This document shows positions 16,375-25,392 of a DNA stretch of 64,000 bases, piece after piece (positions within the stretch are counted from its first letter, which is position 1; every line of letters begins with the position of its first letter). The notes below the pieces were generated by a model. The model did no database searches, was not told where the DNA came from, and saw only the letters and a program-made list of their open reading frames with translations. The stretch covers positions 1 to 64,000 of the forward strand of contig DASXTW010000085.1 of the NCBI GenBank assembly GCA_036505215.1. The letters run 5' to 3'. Both the position numbers and the translations under genes were made by a program. This DNA is from DASXTW01 sp036505215 (lineage in GTDB: Bacteria > Actinomycetota > UBA4738).

Positions 16375-19266
16375 GTGGTGGACGACCTGGCCATTCGGCC
16401 TGACGACCGGGCCGATCCGACCGACGAAGCAGTGGGGAGGCGAGGGAACAGACCTGTGGAGTACCCGGACTCGGAGCATTCGGCCCCGACCGACTCGCTG
16501 GTCGATGATCTCCCACCACCCCTGCCCGACGGTGTCCTCTCCGACATCACGCACCTCCTGGTCTCCGAAGGAGCACCGGACAAGGTGCTGGAGGCGGTGG
16601 CGGAGGCCCTGGCCGAGCTCGTCCCGCACGAGAGCCTCGTTCTCTACCGCGCCGAGCCCCCGCTACGCCTGCTTCGGCCGGTCCTGGTGAAGGACCCGCT
16701 CTACGAGCGGCAGATCTGGGCCATCGGAACGATCCCGTACGGGAAAGGGATCGCCGGGACCGCCGCGGAGACCCGTGCTCCTCAGCTGGTCAACGACGCC
16801 CACCTCGACCCTCGCGCCCTTCAGATCCCGGATACTCCGAACGACCCCGAATCGCTGGTGGCGATCCCCTTGTTGGCCCGAGACGAACTGAAGGGTGTGA
16901 TGTGCCTCTATCGGCTGGGGGAGGAGAACCGTTTCAACGTCAGCGAGTTCAAGCTCGCCATCGTGTTCGGTGAGCTGGCCGCCCTCGCCATCGACAACGC
17001 CGAGATCAGGACGCGCCTCGAGACAGAGGTGGTCACAGACCACCTGACGGCGCTGTTCAATCACCGGTTCTTCCACGAGCGCCTCGGCGAGGAGATCAGG
17101 CGGGCCAACCGGCAGCGTTCGCGGGTGGGCCTGGTGATCTACGACATCGACGACTTCAAGCGGGTGAACGACACGTACGGTCACCTGGTGGGAGACCAGG
17201 TCCTGCAAGGAGTCGCCGCCATCTCCCGCGAAACCTGTCGAACCGAGGACGTGATCTGCAGGATCGGGGGCGAAGAGTTCGCCGTGATCCTTCCAGGAGC
17301 CGATCTGGCCGACGCCGTGGCCCTTGCGGAGAGGCTCCGGCTGGGCATCAGCAGCGTGTCCTTTCCGATCGTGGGACGCATCACCGTGAGCGCTGGAGTG
17401 GCCCAGGGGCCCATACACGCCTCCAGCCCGCGGGAGCTCATCACCTCTGCCGACCTGGCCCTGCTGCAGGCCAAGGCCTCGGGCAAGAACCAGGTGCTGG
17501 TTTACTCGGAGGGTGTAGCGGACGGCCAGGTGGCAGGGTTGACCTCCGGCGTTGGAGGCGAGGGGGAAGCTCCGCCCCTGGCGATCGGTACCCGTCGATC
17601 CCGGGCCCGCCTGGCCACGCTCACGTCCGCCGGCGAGCCCAGATCCGCCGCCCAGCTCCGCATGCTCCAGAGCCTCTCGGCGAAGCTGAACCGCCTCAAC
17701 GACGTCCGACAGATCGGAGCGGTCATCACGGCCGAGCTCCGAAGCCTGATCGACTACCACAACTGCCGGGTCTTCCTGCTGCACGAGGACGGAGAGACCC
17801 TTCTCCCCATCGCTTTCGGGGGCGAGCTGATGGAGTATCAGGGGGAAACCTTCGACGCCCTCCTGACCAAGGTCGGTGTGGGCATCACCGGCCACGTCGC
17901 CGAGAGCCACGAGTCCTGGTACGCACCGGACGCAAACGTCGACCCGTACGCCGTGAACATCCCCGGCACCGTGGACATCGATGAGTCGATCATGGCCGTT
18001 CCCATGCTCTATGGGGACCGGCTCATCGGGGTGGTCGTGCTGTCGAAGCTCGGCATCGACCAGTTCGACCACGAGGACATGCGGCTCCTGGAAGCGCTCG
18101 GGGCCAGCGCCGCGGTCGCCTTCGAGAACGCCCGTCTCCTGCAGGTCGAGCACGAGGCGGCCGAAGTGGCCGGGGCGCTCCTGCGACTGTCCCAGGCGCT
18201 CACGAAGGTCAGCGACACGTCGGGCGTGCTGAGTGAAGCCGTCCGAGCCATTCCATCGATGCTGCGCTGTGAAGAGGTCACCGCGTGGATCCGCGACTCG
18301 GGGACGGGTGCATTCCATCTCATCGAGCACCTCGGCTACGGGCCCGGGTCGGCGGACCGGCTTCAGGACATCACCGTCCCGGCCGACGTGGCAGAGCGAT
18401 TCCTTCGCTCCGTGGAGGAGCCCTTCGTGGTCTCGAACGACGTCGTGGCCCTGGTGCCACCCGAGTCCAGGACTGCGAGCTCGAGCAAGGAGACCCTGGT
18501 GGCCCCGATGCGGTGGGAGCCCGACGGGCTGGGGGCGATCGTGGTATCGGCTCCCGCGGCCGGCGAGACGTTCACCGATGAGGATCTGCAGCTGGCCAGG
18601 GGCATCGCCGACATCACGTCGCTGGCTCTGGGCAATGCTCGCCGGTTCGACGACCTCGAGCGGGCGTACGTGTCCACGGTGGAGGCGCTGGCCAACGCGC
18701 TGGAGGCCCAGGACGAATACACCAGCGATCACGCCAGGGCCCTGGCCGAGATGACGCTGGCGGTCGGCGCCGAGCTCGGCCTGGAGGGCGAGCGGCTGAA
18801 GACTCTGGAGCTCGCCGCCCTGTTCCACGACATCGGGAAGATCGGGGTCCCCTCCGAGATCATCCGCAAGCCCGGTCCGCTCCGGGCCGAGGAGCGGCGG
18901 GTCATGAACCTCCATCCCGAGATCGGCGAGCAGATCCTGGCTCCGGTGCCGTTCCTCCAGTTGATCCGCCCGATCGTCCGAGCGTGCCACGAGCGGTGGG
19001 ATGGGAAGGGGTACCCGGACGGCCTGGCCGGCGAGGCCATCCCTCTGGAGGCCCGGATCGTCTTCGTGTGCGACGCCTTCCATGCCATGACCAGCGATCG
19101 CCCCTACCGGAAGGCATTGCCGGAGAAGGAGGCCATCCGCCGGCTGAAGCTCGCCTCCGGGACCCAGTTCGATCCGAGGGTCATCGAGGCGTTCGTCCGA
19201 TTGCACGCGGCAGGCCAGATCCATTACCAGCGATACGAGCCTGGCCGGCACCTCCTCGATCCCTGA
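16375..19266 (+). CDS. GAF-GGDEF-GAF-GAF-HD-GYP cyclic-di-GMP turnover protein
   Basis: A 963-residue soluble protein with both c-di-GMP synthesis and hydrolysis modules. Domains: GAF (about 55-220), diguanylate cyclase (about 225-385) with an intact RIGGEEF active site and an RTED inhibitory site five residues before it, two further GAF-like regions (about 430-605 and 610-765), and a C-terminal HD-GYP phosphodiesterase with HDIGK at about residue 818 followed by HPEIG and HERWDGKGYP. All catalytic motifs look intact, so the GAF inputs probably decide which activity dominates. The start is uncertain: GTG at 16375 is annotated, but GTG at 16456 has a better-placed GAGGG site. Confidence 0.9.
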   Translation: MVDDLAIRPDDRADPTDEAVGRRGNRPVEYPDSEHSAPTDSLVDDLPPPLPDGVLSDITHLLVSEGAPDKVLEAVAEALAELVPHESLVLYRAEPPLRLLRPVLVKDPLYERQIWAIGTIPYGKGIAGTAAETRAPQLVNDAHLDPRALQIPDTPNDPESLVAIPLLARDELKGVMCLYRLGEENRFNVSEFKLAIVFGELAALAIDNAEIRTRLETEVVTDHLTALFNHRFFHERLGEEIRRANRQRSRVGLVIYDIDDFKRVNDTYGHLVGDQVLQGVAAISRETCRTEDVICRIGGEEFAVILPGADLADAVALAERLRLGISSVSFPIVGRITVSAGVAQGPIHASSPRELITSADLALLQAKASGKNQVLVYSEGVADGQVAGLTSGVGGEGEAPPLAIGTRRSRARLATLTSAGEPRSAAQLRMLQSLSAKLNRLNDVRQIGAVITAELRSLIDYHNCRVFLLHEDGETLLPIAFGGELMEYQGETFDALLTKVGVGITGHVAESHESWYAPDANVDPYAVNIPGTVDIDESIMAVPMLYGDRLIGVVVLSKLGIDQFDHEDMRLLEALGASAAVAFENARLLQVEHEAAEVAGALLRLSQALTKVSDTSGVLSEAVRAIPSMLRCEEVTAWIRDSGTGAFHLIEHLGYGPGSADRLQDITVPADVAERFLRSVEEPFVVSNDVVALVPPESRTASSSKETLVAPMRWEPDGLGAIVVSAPAAGETFTDEDLQLARGIADITSLALGNARRFDDLERAYVSTVEALANALEAQDEYTSDHARALAEMTLAVGAELGLEGERLKTLELAALFHDIGKIGVPSEIIRKPGPLRAEERRVMNLHPEIGEQILAPVPFLQLIRPIVRACHERWDGKGYPDGLAGEAIPLEARIVFVCDAFHAMTSDRPYRKALPEKEAIRRLKLASGTQFDPRVIEAFVRLHAAGQIHYQRYEPGRHLLDP

Positions 19267-19310
19267 CCGCCGCCCTTCCGAGGCCACGTCCTGTTTCGTC
19301 CAAAAATGGC

Positions 19311-19316
19311 TAGCCT
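19311..19316 (+). promoter_or_regulatory. -10 box TAGCCT upstream of 19325 gene
   Basis: TAGCCT is followed by 8 nt and the GTG at 19325; no Shine-Dalgarno is present. Confidence 0.4.
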
Positions 19317-19324
19317 CTTGACCT

Positions 19325-19696
19325 GTGGAAGGGGAGATCGCGTGGGCCATCGAGACCTCCAAGGACGGCGAACGATGGCGCTTCTTCGGCAAGGCCTGGG
19401 CGAAGCCTGGTGAAGCTCTCTTGGTCCACGCGGCTCCTCGATTCGTGCGGTTCCGGAGGCTCGACGGCGACGAAGAATGGTGCACGCCCCTGGAACGGGC
19501 GGGCGATCACCCCATGACGCTCCTGCGTCTCGAGGAGCCCGAGCGAGAGGACCTGTGGCCAGGACCGGAGCACACCGGCCTGCCAGTCCTCCTGCCGGGT
19601 GGTGAGGAGGGCCGCCTCCTTCGCTTCGAGCACTCCCCCGACGGGGACCGCTGGACGTGGGCGGTCGAGTTCCGCGGCCTTCGCCATCCTGGGTGA
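19325..19696 (+). CDS. Hypothetical protein, 123 residues
   Basis: A short acidic protein rich in Trp and Arg (SKDGERWRFFGKAW near the start, SPDGDRWTWAVEFRG near the end), with two similar DG-RW segments about 85 residues apart. There is no signal peptide or membrane segment. It sits between the c-di-GMP protein and ychF on the same strand, with a TAGCCT box 8 nt before the GTG start. The repeated aromatic pattern suggests a small beta-rich domain, but I do not recognise the family. Confidence 0.6.
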   Translation: MEGEIAWAIETSKDGERWRFFGKAWAKPGEALLVHAAPRFVRFRRLDGDEEWCTPLERAGDHPMTLLRLEEPEREDLWPGPEHTGLPVLLPGGEEGRLLRFEHSPDGDRWTWAVEFRGLRHPG

Positions 19697-19724
19697 TCCG
19701 GGCCATGGCGAACCGGGGAGTCGC

Positions 19725-20708
19725 ATGAAGGACATCGGCCTGGTCGGCGTCCCGTATTCGGGAAAGTCCACGCTGTTCACCGCGCTGACTCGGACGGGAG
19801 CTGCCGGGGGCCGGGCCAACCAGGCCGTGGTTCCGGTACCTGACCTTCGGCTGAAGACTCTGGCCGATCTCGAGAGGTCGGAGAGGATCGTCCCGGCGCA
19901 GGTACGGTTCGTCGATGTTCCAGGTGGAACCTCCTCCCAGGGACTCGGGCAGCTCCGCGAGACCGACGCCCTGTGCGTGGTCCTTCGAGCCTTCGGTCCC
20001 GATCAGGATCCCCTGGGAGAGCTCTCGGAGGTCACCGCGGACCTGATCATCGCCGACCTCGCGGTGGTCGAGACGGCCCTGGAGAACGCCCGGCGCAAGC
20101 TCAAGGGCCGGGGACAGGACGCCAGGCCCGAAGTGGAGATCCTGGAGGCGGCACATGCCGCGCTCTCGTCGGAGACGCTCCTTCGCGATGCCGGACTGTC
20201 GGTCGAGGGGAACAAAGCTCTGCGGGGGCTTTCACTGCTGACCTTGAAGCCGTGGGTGGTGGTGGCCAACCTCGAAGAGAGCTCGACGCTCCCTGAGGGG
20301 CTCCCGGAGGGAACCGTCGGCGTCTGGGCCGAGATCGAGGCGGAGACGGCAGGCATGCCGGCCGAGGAGGCGAGCGCTCTCCTGCGCGAGTTCGGGGTCG
20401 AGGAGCCTGGCCTGGGGCGTGTGGTCTCGGCTTGCTATCGGGGCCTCGACCTGATCACGTTCCTGACCACCGGCGAGGACGAGACCAGGGCGTGGGAGGT
20501 GAAGAGCGGGGCCACCGCCCCGGAAGCCGCCGGCGTGGTCCACACCGACATGCAAAGGGGATTCATCCGAGCCGAAGTGATCCGGTATGAGGATCTGATC
20601 GAGGCTGGGGGCTGGGATGCCGCCAGAGCCAGGGGGCACATGAGGGTCGAGGGAAAGGACTATGTCGTGCAGGAGGGCGACGTCGTTCACGTCCGGTTCG
20701 CAGTGTGA
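19725..20708 (+). CDS. ychF: Ribosome-binding ATPase YchF (Obg/OLA1 family)
   Basis: A 327-residue P-loop NTPase. The G1 motif GVPYSGKST (residues 8-16), the G3-like FVDVPG, and the G4 position VVVANLEES, which reads NxxE instead of NKxD, fit the ATP-preferring YchF group. The C-terminal TGS-like domain ends GKDYVVQEGDVVHVRFAV, as expected. Most family members are about 360 residues, so this one is somewhat short. The ATG at 19725 is preceded by GGGGAG; the longer frame upstream is in the wrong frame of the preceding gene. Likely a stress-linked translation factor. Confidence 0.9.
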   Translation: MKDIGLVGVPYSGKSTLFTALTRTGAAGGRANQAVVPVPDLRLKTLADLERSERIVPAQVRFVDVPGGTSSQGLGQLRETDALCVVLRAFGPDQDPLGELSEVTADLIIADLAVVETALENARRKLKGRGQDARPEVEILEAAHAALSSETLLRDAGLSVEGNKALRGLSLLTLKPWVVVANLEESSTLPEGLPEGTVGVWAEIEAETAGMPAEEASALLREFGVEEPGLGRVVSACYRGLDLITFLTTGEDETRAWEVKSGATAPEAAGVVHTDMQRGFIRAEVIRYEDLIEAGGWDAARARGHMRVEGKDYVVQEGDVVHVRFAV

Positions 20709-20758
20709 GCCTACCTCGGGCTTCGCGGGGAGCCTCGGCAGCCGATCGAGGCCTGAGC

Positions 20759-21109
20759 TCAACCGTCTCGTGCATCTGGGAACTCCGGTGGCGGCTCGTC
20801 CACGAAGTCCAGCCGCCTGTCGAGGAGAGCGATCGTGAAGACGCGGTGAACCGTTTCGGAACCACGGATGAGGACCAGCCGCCTGCCCTCTTGTCGGGCT
20901 CGGAGGTCCGCCTCGACCACCAGCCTGATGCCGGAGGAATCCATGAACTCGAGGCCTCGGAGGTCGATCACCACCACATGGGGCTGCTTGGCCTCTGCCG
21001 CAGCCAGTACTTTCTCGACCTGTTCGATCTCTGAGATGTCGAGCTCCCCGAACAGGCTCACGAGGATTGCCCCCTCAGCCTCCCGAACGTCGGTCCGAAG
21101 TTGCGTCAC
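20759..21109 (-). CDS. STAS-domain anti-sigma factor antagonist (SpoIIAA/RsbV-like)
   Basis: A 116-residue single STAS domain. VVVIDLRGLEFMDSSGIRLV contains the conserved Asp-Ser-Ser-Gly loop whose serine is phosphorylated by an RsbW-type kinase and dephosphorylated by a SpoIIE-type phosphatase. Such a phosphatase is encoded 9 nt upstream on the same strand, so the two probably form a partner-switching module that frees an alternative sigma factor or another target. A GAGGGG ribosome-binding site precedes the GTG start. No RsbW-type kinase is directly adjacent. Confidence 0.88.
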   Translation of the reverse strand: MTQLRTDVREAEGAILVSLFGELDISEIEQVEKVLAAAEAKQPHVVVIDLRGLEFMDSSGIRLVVEADLRARQEGRRLVLIRGSETVHRVFTIALLDRRLDFVDEPPPEFPDARDG

Positions 21110-21118
21110 GGCCCCTCG

Positions 21119-24025
21119 TCAGCCCTTGACCTTGGCCACGAGCAGAGCCACGTCGTCCCGGGTGGCCTCCGGGCTGAACCCGACCAACGCGCGCTCGATC
21201 GCTTCCGCGATGCCTTTGGCGTCTTCCCCTCGGCAGGACCTGAGCACGGACTCCAAGCGGTCACGCCCGAAGATCTCGCCGCCCTCGCGGCGCTCCTCCA
21301 GGACGCCGTCGGTGAACAGCACCAACGCGTCACCATGATGCAGGTCGACGGCGCAGTCCGTCAGTTCAGGATCGTTGAAGATGCCGAGCAGGGCTCCAGG
21401 GCTGCCGGCGGCCTCCACCGACCCGTCCGACCTGAGGACGAGGGGGAGGGGGTGGCCTGCGACGCAGACTGTCAACCGGGCTCCGCTCTCATGCGGTTTC
21501 AGCCTGACGTAGCAAACGGTGCAGAAGATGTGGTCGGAGCGCTGCTGCATCACCGCCTGGTTAAGACGGCTGAGGATGCTGCTCGGCTTCCGCTCCTGCA
21601 GAGCCACTGCCCGCAGGGTGTGGCGAGCGAGGCTCGTGACGACGGCTGCCTCCACGCCTTTCCCGCAGACGTCTCCGATGGTCAGGGCCCACGAGCCGTC
21701 TCCGGTGTCGAAGACGTCGTAGAAGTCCCCTCCGACCTCGTTGCCCTCGCCCGCCCACCGGTACCGGCCCTCGACCTCCAACCCGGAGATTTCCGGCAGT
21801 GCCGGCGGAAGGAGACTCTCCTGCAGCCGCGTCGCCACACGGCGAATCTCTTGGAGGAGCCTGGCATTGTCCACCGCCAGCGCCGCACGCCGGGCCACCT
21901 CTTGAGCGAAGACGAGGTCGCCTTCGTCATACCGGCGGCCTGATTCCGCCGACACCAACGTGATGGCCCCCAGTGTGCGGCCCCGAGCCACCATGGGCAC
22001 GACCATCGCCGACCGAAGTCCCAAACCCAGCACGATCTCCAGGAACCCGGGGTCCGGAGCGGACTCCACCAGCACGGACTCCGGAATCTCGGCGATCATC
22101 TCCGGCCGCCCCGTGCGGAGGACCTTGGGGACGCCGGTGGGGGCCTCCGGGTCGGGTGGATACCGGTTCCTGAGCTCCCTTGCCAACTTCACTTTCTCCG
22201 GGTCCACGTGGGTCACGGCGACCTGGCGGATGGAGCCATCCGGTTCGAGCATGTCGATCGAGCACCAGTCGGCGAGCTGGGGGACGACGAGCCGCGCCAC
22301 TCCCGCCAACGTCTCCTCGAATCCCTCGATGGACGCGGCCATCAGAGGGCCCGCCTCGGCCAGGAACCGTTGAGCCTGATCCACCCGCTTGCGCTCCGTG
22401 ATGTCCGCAACCACGCCGGTCATGGCCAGGACCTTGCCGGATTCGTCCTTGATGCACAGGCCCCTGCCTTCGATCCAGCGGATCGAGCCGTCGGGCCATA
22501 TCACCCGATGTTCAATCTGGAAATCCGAGCCGGACTCACGGGCCCGCTCGATCGTCTCCATGATCCACTCGCGCTCCTCGGGATGGAGCCGCTCCTGGTA
22601 CTCCTCGAAGGTGCCTCCGAACGTGCCCGGGGAAAGCCCGAATATCTCCTCGAGGGTCTCGTCCCAGGCCACCGCCCCCGTAGCGATCTCGTAATGCCAG
22701 GTGCCGAGCCTGCCGGCCTCCAGCGCGAGGCGTAACCGCTCCCGACTCTCGCGAAGCCGTTCCTCAACCGTTCGCCGCAGCGTGATGTCGCGCACGAACC
22801 CCGTGAACATCGGCGGGCCGGGGAGATCGACCCGGGCGACCGTGAGCTCGATGGGGAATTCGGTGCCGTCTGCCCGCATGCCCGTGAACTCGAAGCGCTG
22901 GCCCAGGAGCGGACCCTCCCCCGTGGCCAGGAAGCGGGCCAGCCCGGCCCTGTGTCGTTCACGGAGCTCCGGCGGCACGATGAGCTGGGCCATCTCCCTT
23001 CCAATGGCATCGTCCCGGAGGTAGCCGAAGGTTCTTTCCGCCGCGGGATTGAACTCGAGGACCTTGCCTTCGTGATCAATGGTGATGATGCAGTCGAGGG
23101 CGGCCTCCACGATGGCGGACTTCCTGGCCTCACTCTCCAGGACGGCCCGCTCGGCCTCCTTGCGTTCCATGAACTGGCCGATCTGGCTGCCGATCACCGA
23201 GAGAGCCAGAAGGAGATCGGCGTCCGGCTCCTGGATGTCCCGGCTGAAGAACTCGAGGACGCCCAGGACCTCCCTCCCGAAGAGGATGGGAAAACCAAAG
23301 GCTGCGTGGATGCCTTCCCGGCTGGCGCTGGGCGCCCTGGGGAAGTTGTCGTCCTTCGTCACGTCAGGGATCCAGGCAGAACGGGCTGCCGCCCACACCC
23401 GGCCTGGAAGGCCCACGCCCGGAGGAAAGAGCGATTCGCGAGTCACCCGTTCGAACTCGGCAACCGCAGTGCTCGGGGCATGCCATACGTCGACGCACCG
23501 AATGCCCCCGAGTTCCTGGTCGACCCGCCATAGTGCTCCCATGGGCCACTCCAAGTTCACGCAGATCGCCTGAAGAATGGTCGGGGCGGCCTCGGCGAGA
23601 GACGAGGCCTCGGCCAGAGCTCGGGTTACGGCGGTCCGGGCGGCGAGGAGTCGCTCCTGGCGCACCCGGTCGGTGATGTCCACCGACACGCTGACGATCC
23701 CCTCGATGGCTTCGTCGGCGCCTCGGAGGGGGGAGAGCGTGGTGAAGGAGAGCATGTGACTCCCATCCTTCCGCCGGATCTGGAACTCGCCTTCCCAGCC
23801 GTGCCCCGCCAGGACGGATGCCCGGATGTCGTCTGCCCGGCTCACGTCGCTCGGGGAGACCAACAGTTCTCGGAAATCCCGGCCCAGCGCCTCGTCCCTG
23901 GTCCAGCCGAACATGGCCTCGGCGGCCCGGTTCCAGTGAGTTGTCGCTCCCGTCAAGTCGGTGGCGGTAACCGCCGCATGGACTTGATCGAGGAGATATG
24001 CCTCGAATCCAGCCGAGGGCAGCAT
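21119..24025 (-). CDS. Multi-sensor SpoIIE-type serine phosphatase (PAS-GAF-PAS-PAS-GAF-PP2C)
   Basis: A 968-residue soluble sensor phosphatase. It has a PAS domain (about 10-125), GAF (about 150-290), two more PAS domains (about 305-550), a second GAF (about 560-730) and a PP2C/SpoIIE phosphatase (about 755-965). Metal-binding acidic residues are visible in EVGGDFYDVF, TIGDVCGKGVEAA, LVLFTDGVLE and ATRDDVALLV. It should dephosphorylate the STAS protein encoded immediately downstream and so couple redox, ligand or light cues to a sigma-factor cascade. A GGAGAG site precedes the ATG at 24025. The sensed signals cannot be read from sequence. Confidence 0.9.
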   Translation of the reverse strand: MLPSAGFEAYLLDQVHAAVTATDLTGATTHWNRAAEAMFGWTRDEALGRDFRELLVSPSDVSRADDIRASVLAGHGWEGEFQIRRKDGSHMLSFTTLSPLRGADEAIEGIVSVSVDITDRVRQERLLAARTAVTRALAEASSLAEAAPTILQAICVNLEWPMGALWRVDQELGGIRCVDVWHAPSTAVAEFERVTRESLFPPGVGLPGRVWAAARSAWIPDVTKDDNFPRAPSASREGIHAAFGFPILFGREVLGVLEFFSRDIQEPDADLLLALSVIGSQIGQFMERKEAERAVLESEARKSAIVEAALDCIITIDHEGKVLEFNPAAERTFGYLRDDAIGREMAQLIVPPELRERHRAGLARFLATGEGPLLGQRFEFTGMRADGTEFPIELTVARVDLPGPPMFTGFVRDITLRRTVEERLRESRERLRLALEAGRLGTWHYEIATGAVAWDETLEEIFGLSPGTFGGTFEEYQERLHPEEREWIMETIERARESGSDFQIEHRVIWPDGSIRWIEGRGLCIKDESGKVLAMTGVVADITERKRVDQAQRFLAEAGPLMAASIEGFEETLAGVARLVVPQLADWCSIDMLEPDGSIRQVAVTHVDPEKVKLARELRNRYPPDPEAPTGVPKVLRTGRPEMIAEIPESVLVESAPDPGFLEIVLGLGLRSAMVVPMVARGRTLGAITLVSAESGRRYDEGDLVFAQEVARRAALAVDNARLLQEIRRVATRLQESLLPPALPEISGLEVEGRYRWAGEGNEVGGDFYDVFDTGDGSWALTIGDVCGKGVEAAVVTSLARHTLRAVALQERKPSSILSRLNQAVMQQRSDHIFCTVCYVRLKPHESGARLTVCVAGHPLPLVLRSDGSVEAAGSPGALLGIFNDPELTDCAVDLHHGDALVLFTDGVLEERREGGEIFGRDRLESVLRSCRGEDAKGIAEAIERALVGFSPEATRDDVALLVAKVKG

Positions 24026-24266
24026 GGTCAGGCTCTCCGTAAGCTTCTCGGTGTTTGGGACGTATGCTCGCCCGGCCGGTGCCCCGCTGTCACGGCCCTG
24101 ACCTCCGAACGAACCCTCGTGGTATCTACCCCGTAGGTACGCGCGATTGTATAACCGAACCGATCAAACGCCGCGGCCGCAGGAGCTCTCGCGAGTTGGT
24201 CGCCATTGTGATAAATCGCCACAAACCTGTCCGGTCTGACACTGGTCGCGGCCCTCGCGATGGCCG

Positions 24267-25316
24267 TCAGGCGCTGGACTGCCGATGGGCCCATCCCAGC
24301 ACGGATTCGAGAGGCTGGTAATTGAGGATGCGTTCCCTCGGGAAAGCTGCTCGAATCGCCAGTGCAACACCGAATTCCACGTATTGGAGCTCCCGAAGGA
24401 GGTGGGCGTCGGTCCCGATCGAGATCCACACGCCTGCATCCCGAGCCAGCTCGAGGAGCCCGCAGTCCAGATCCTGCCGGCTTGGGTGCGCATCGATCTC
24501 CAGAGCCTTGCCCTCTTCGGCTGCCGTCTCGAAGACACGAGGCCAATCGGCCGAGAGTCCCTGTCGCCGGTTGAACACCCGCCCCCTGGGATGGGCCAGT
24601 ACGTGAAAGGTGGGATTGCGCAGAGCCCGGACGTAGCGATCGGTCTGGTCCTCGGCCAGGCGAAGCTTCGAGTGGAACGCACCGAGGACCAGGTCCAATC
24701 GGGCGAGAGCCTCGGGCTCCATGTCCTGAAGGCCCTCCGGAGAGAGATTCATCTCGATGGATCGGAGCACGCGCAGACGAGAGCTCCGCGCTTCCAGCTC
24801 TTGGTTCACCCGGCCGATGTCCGCTCCTTGCTCGGCCAGCTGTTCCTCGTCCATCCCTCCGGCGATCTTCAACCCCTTCGAGTGGTCCGTGATGGCGATG
24901 AAGTCGTAGTTCCACAGGGCCTCGGCCTCCGCCACCACCTCCCGGAGGGGCGCCGCGCCGTCGCTCCATGTGGTGTGCATCTGGAGGTCGGCCCGAAGCT
25001 CTCGGATCCAGTCGGGATGGCGCTCGATGGTCGCGCGGACCTCCGACTTCGTCAGGAAGCCACGACGTAGCTCGGGCGGTTCCGGCGGTTCGATCGTCTC
25101 ATCCAGGAGCCAGCCGGTGATGACCCCGGCCAGCCACGGACCCACCGACCGAAGCTCGGTCAACGGGCGATTTTGCTCGAGAAGCGACGAAGCCTCCACG
25201 GGCCAGAAGAACGCCGCACGGGAGGCCCGGCCGAGCGCCTTCCCGCGGTTGCTACCGGCTTCTGCCTGCTCCACAGCGCGGGCCAGTAGCTCCGCGATCT
25301 GCGCATTGGTCAGCAT
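24267..25316 (-). CDS. PHP-domain phosphoesterase, PolX-like C-terminal half
   Basis: A 349-residue protein. The N-terminal ~90 residues are helical and resemble the helix-hairpin-helix part of family X DNA polymerases (RSVGPWLAGVITGWL). The rest is a PHP domain with metal ligands in LRADLQMHTTWSDG, FIAITDHSK, FHVLAHPRG and ISIGTDAH. There is no polymerase domain. It resembles the PHP tail of bacterial PolX, which has 3'-5' exonuclease or phosphoesterase activity, so a role in DNA repair is likely but not proven. It starts at the ATG at 25316; a weak TAGACC box lies 6 nt upstream. Confidence 0.82.
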   Translation of the reverse strand: MLTNAQIAELLARAVEQAEAGSNRGKALGRASRAAFFWPVEASSLLEQNRPLTELRSVGPWLAGVITGWLLDETIEPPEPPELRRGFLTKSEVRATIERHPDWIRELRADLQMHTTWSDGAAPLREVVAEAEALWNYDFIAITDHSKGLKIAGGMDEEQLAEQGADIGRVNQELEARSSRLRVLRSIEMNLSPEGLQDMEPEALARLDLVLGAFHSKLRLAEDQTDRYVRALRNPTFHVLAHPRGRVFNRRQGLSADWPRVFETAAEEGKALEIDAHPSRQDLDCGLLELARDAGVWISIGTDAHLLRELQYVEFGVALAIRAAFPRERILNYQPLESVLGWAHRQSSA

Positions 25317-25392
25317 CGCTGAGGTCTACCAGATCGCGGGGAAGAGCAGGCTGGCTACGGGACTAGCGGCGATTCAGACCGATGGTGGCGAC

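Noticed and set aside
16663..19485. A 940-codon minus-strand open frame
   Set aside because: It lies entirely antisense to the GGDEF/HD-GYP gene. High GC makes long antisense frames common, and it has no domain signature.
24026..24266. A promoter for the SpoIIE gene at the TATACAAT-like sequence near 24155
   Set aside because: A -10-like box is present but no -35 at suitable spacing, and it lies about 130 bp from the start, so it is not listed.
24028..24969. A 313-codon minus-strand frame covering the SpoIIE-PHP gap
   Set aside because: It overlaps the PHP gene in another frame and has low-complexity Arg/Gly/Pro composition.
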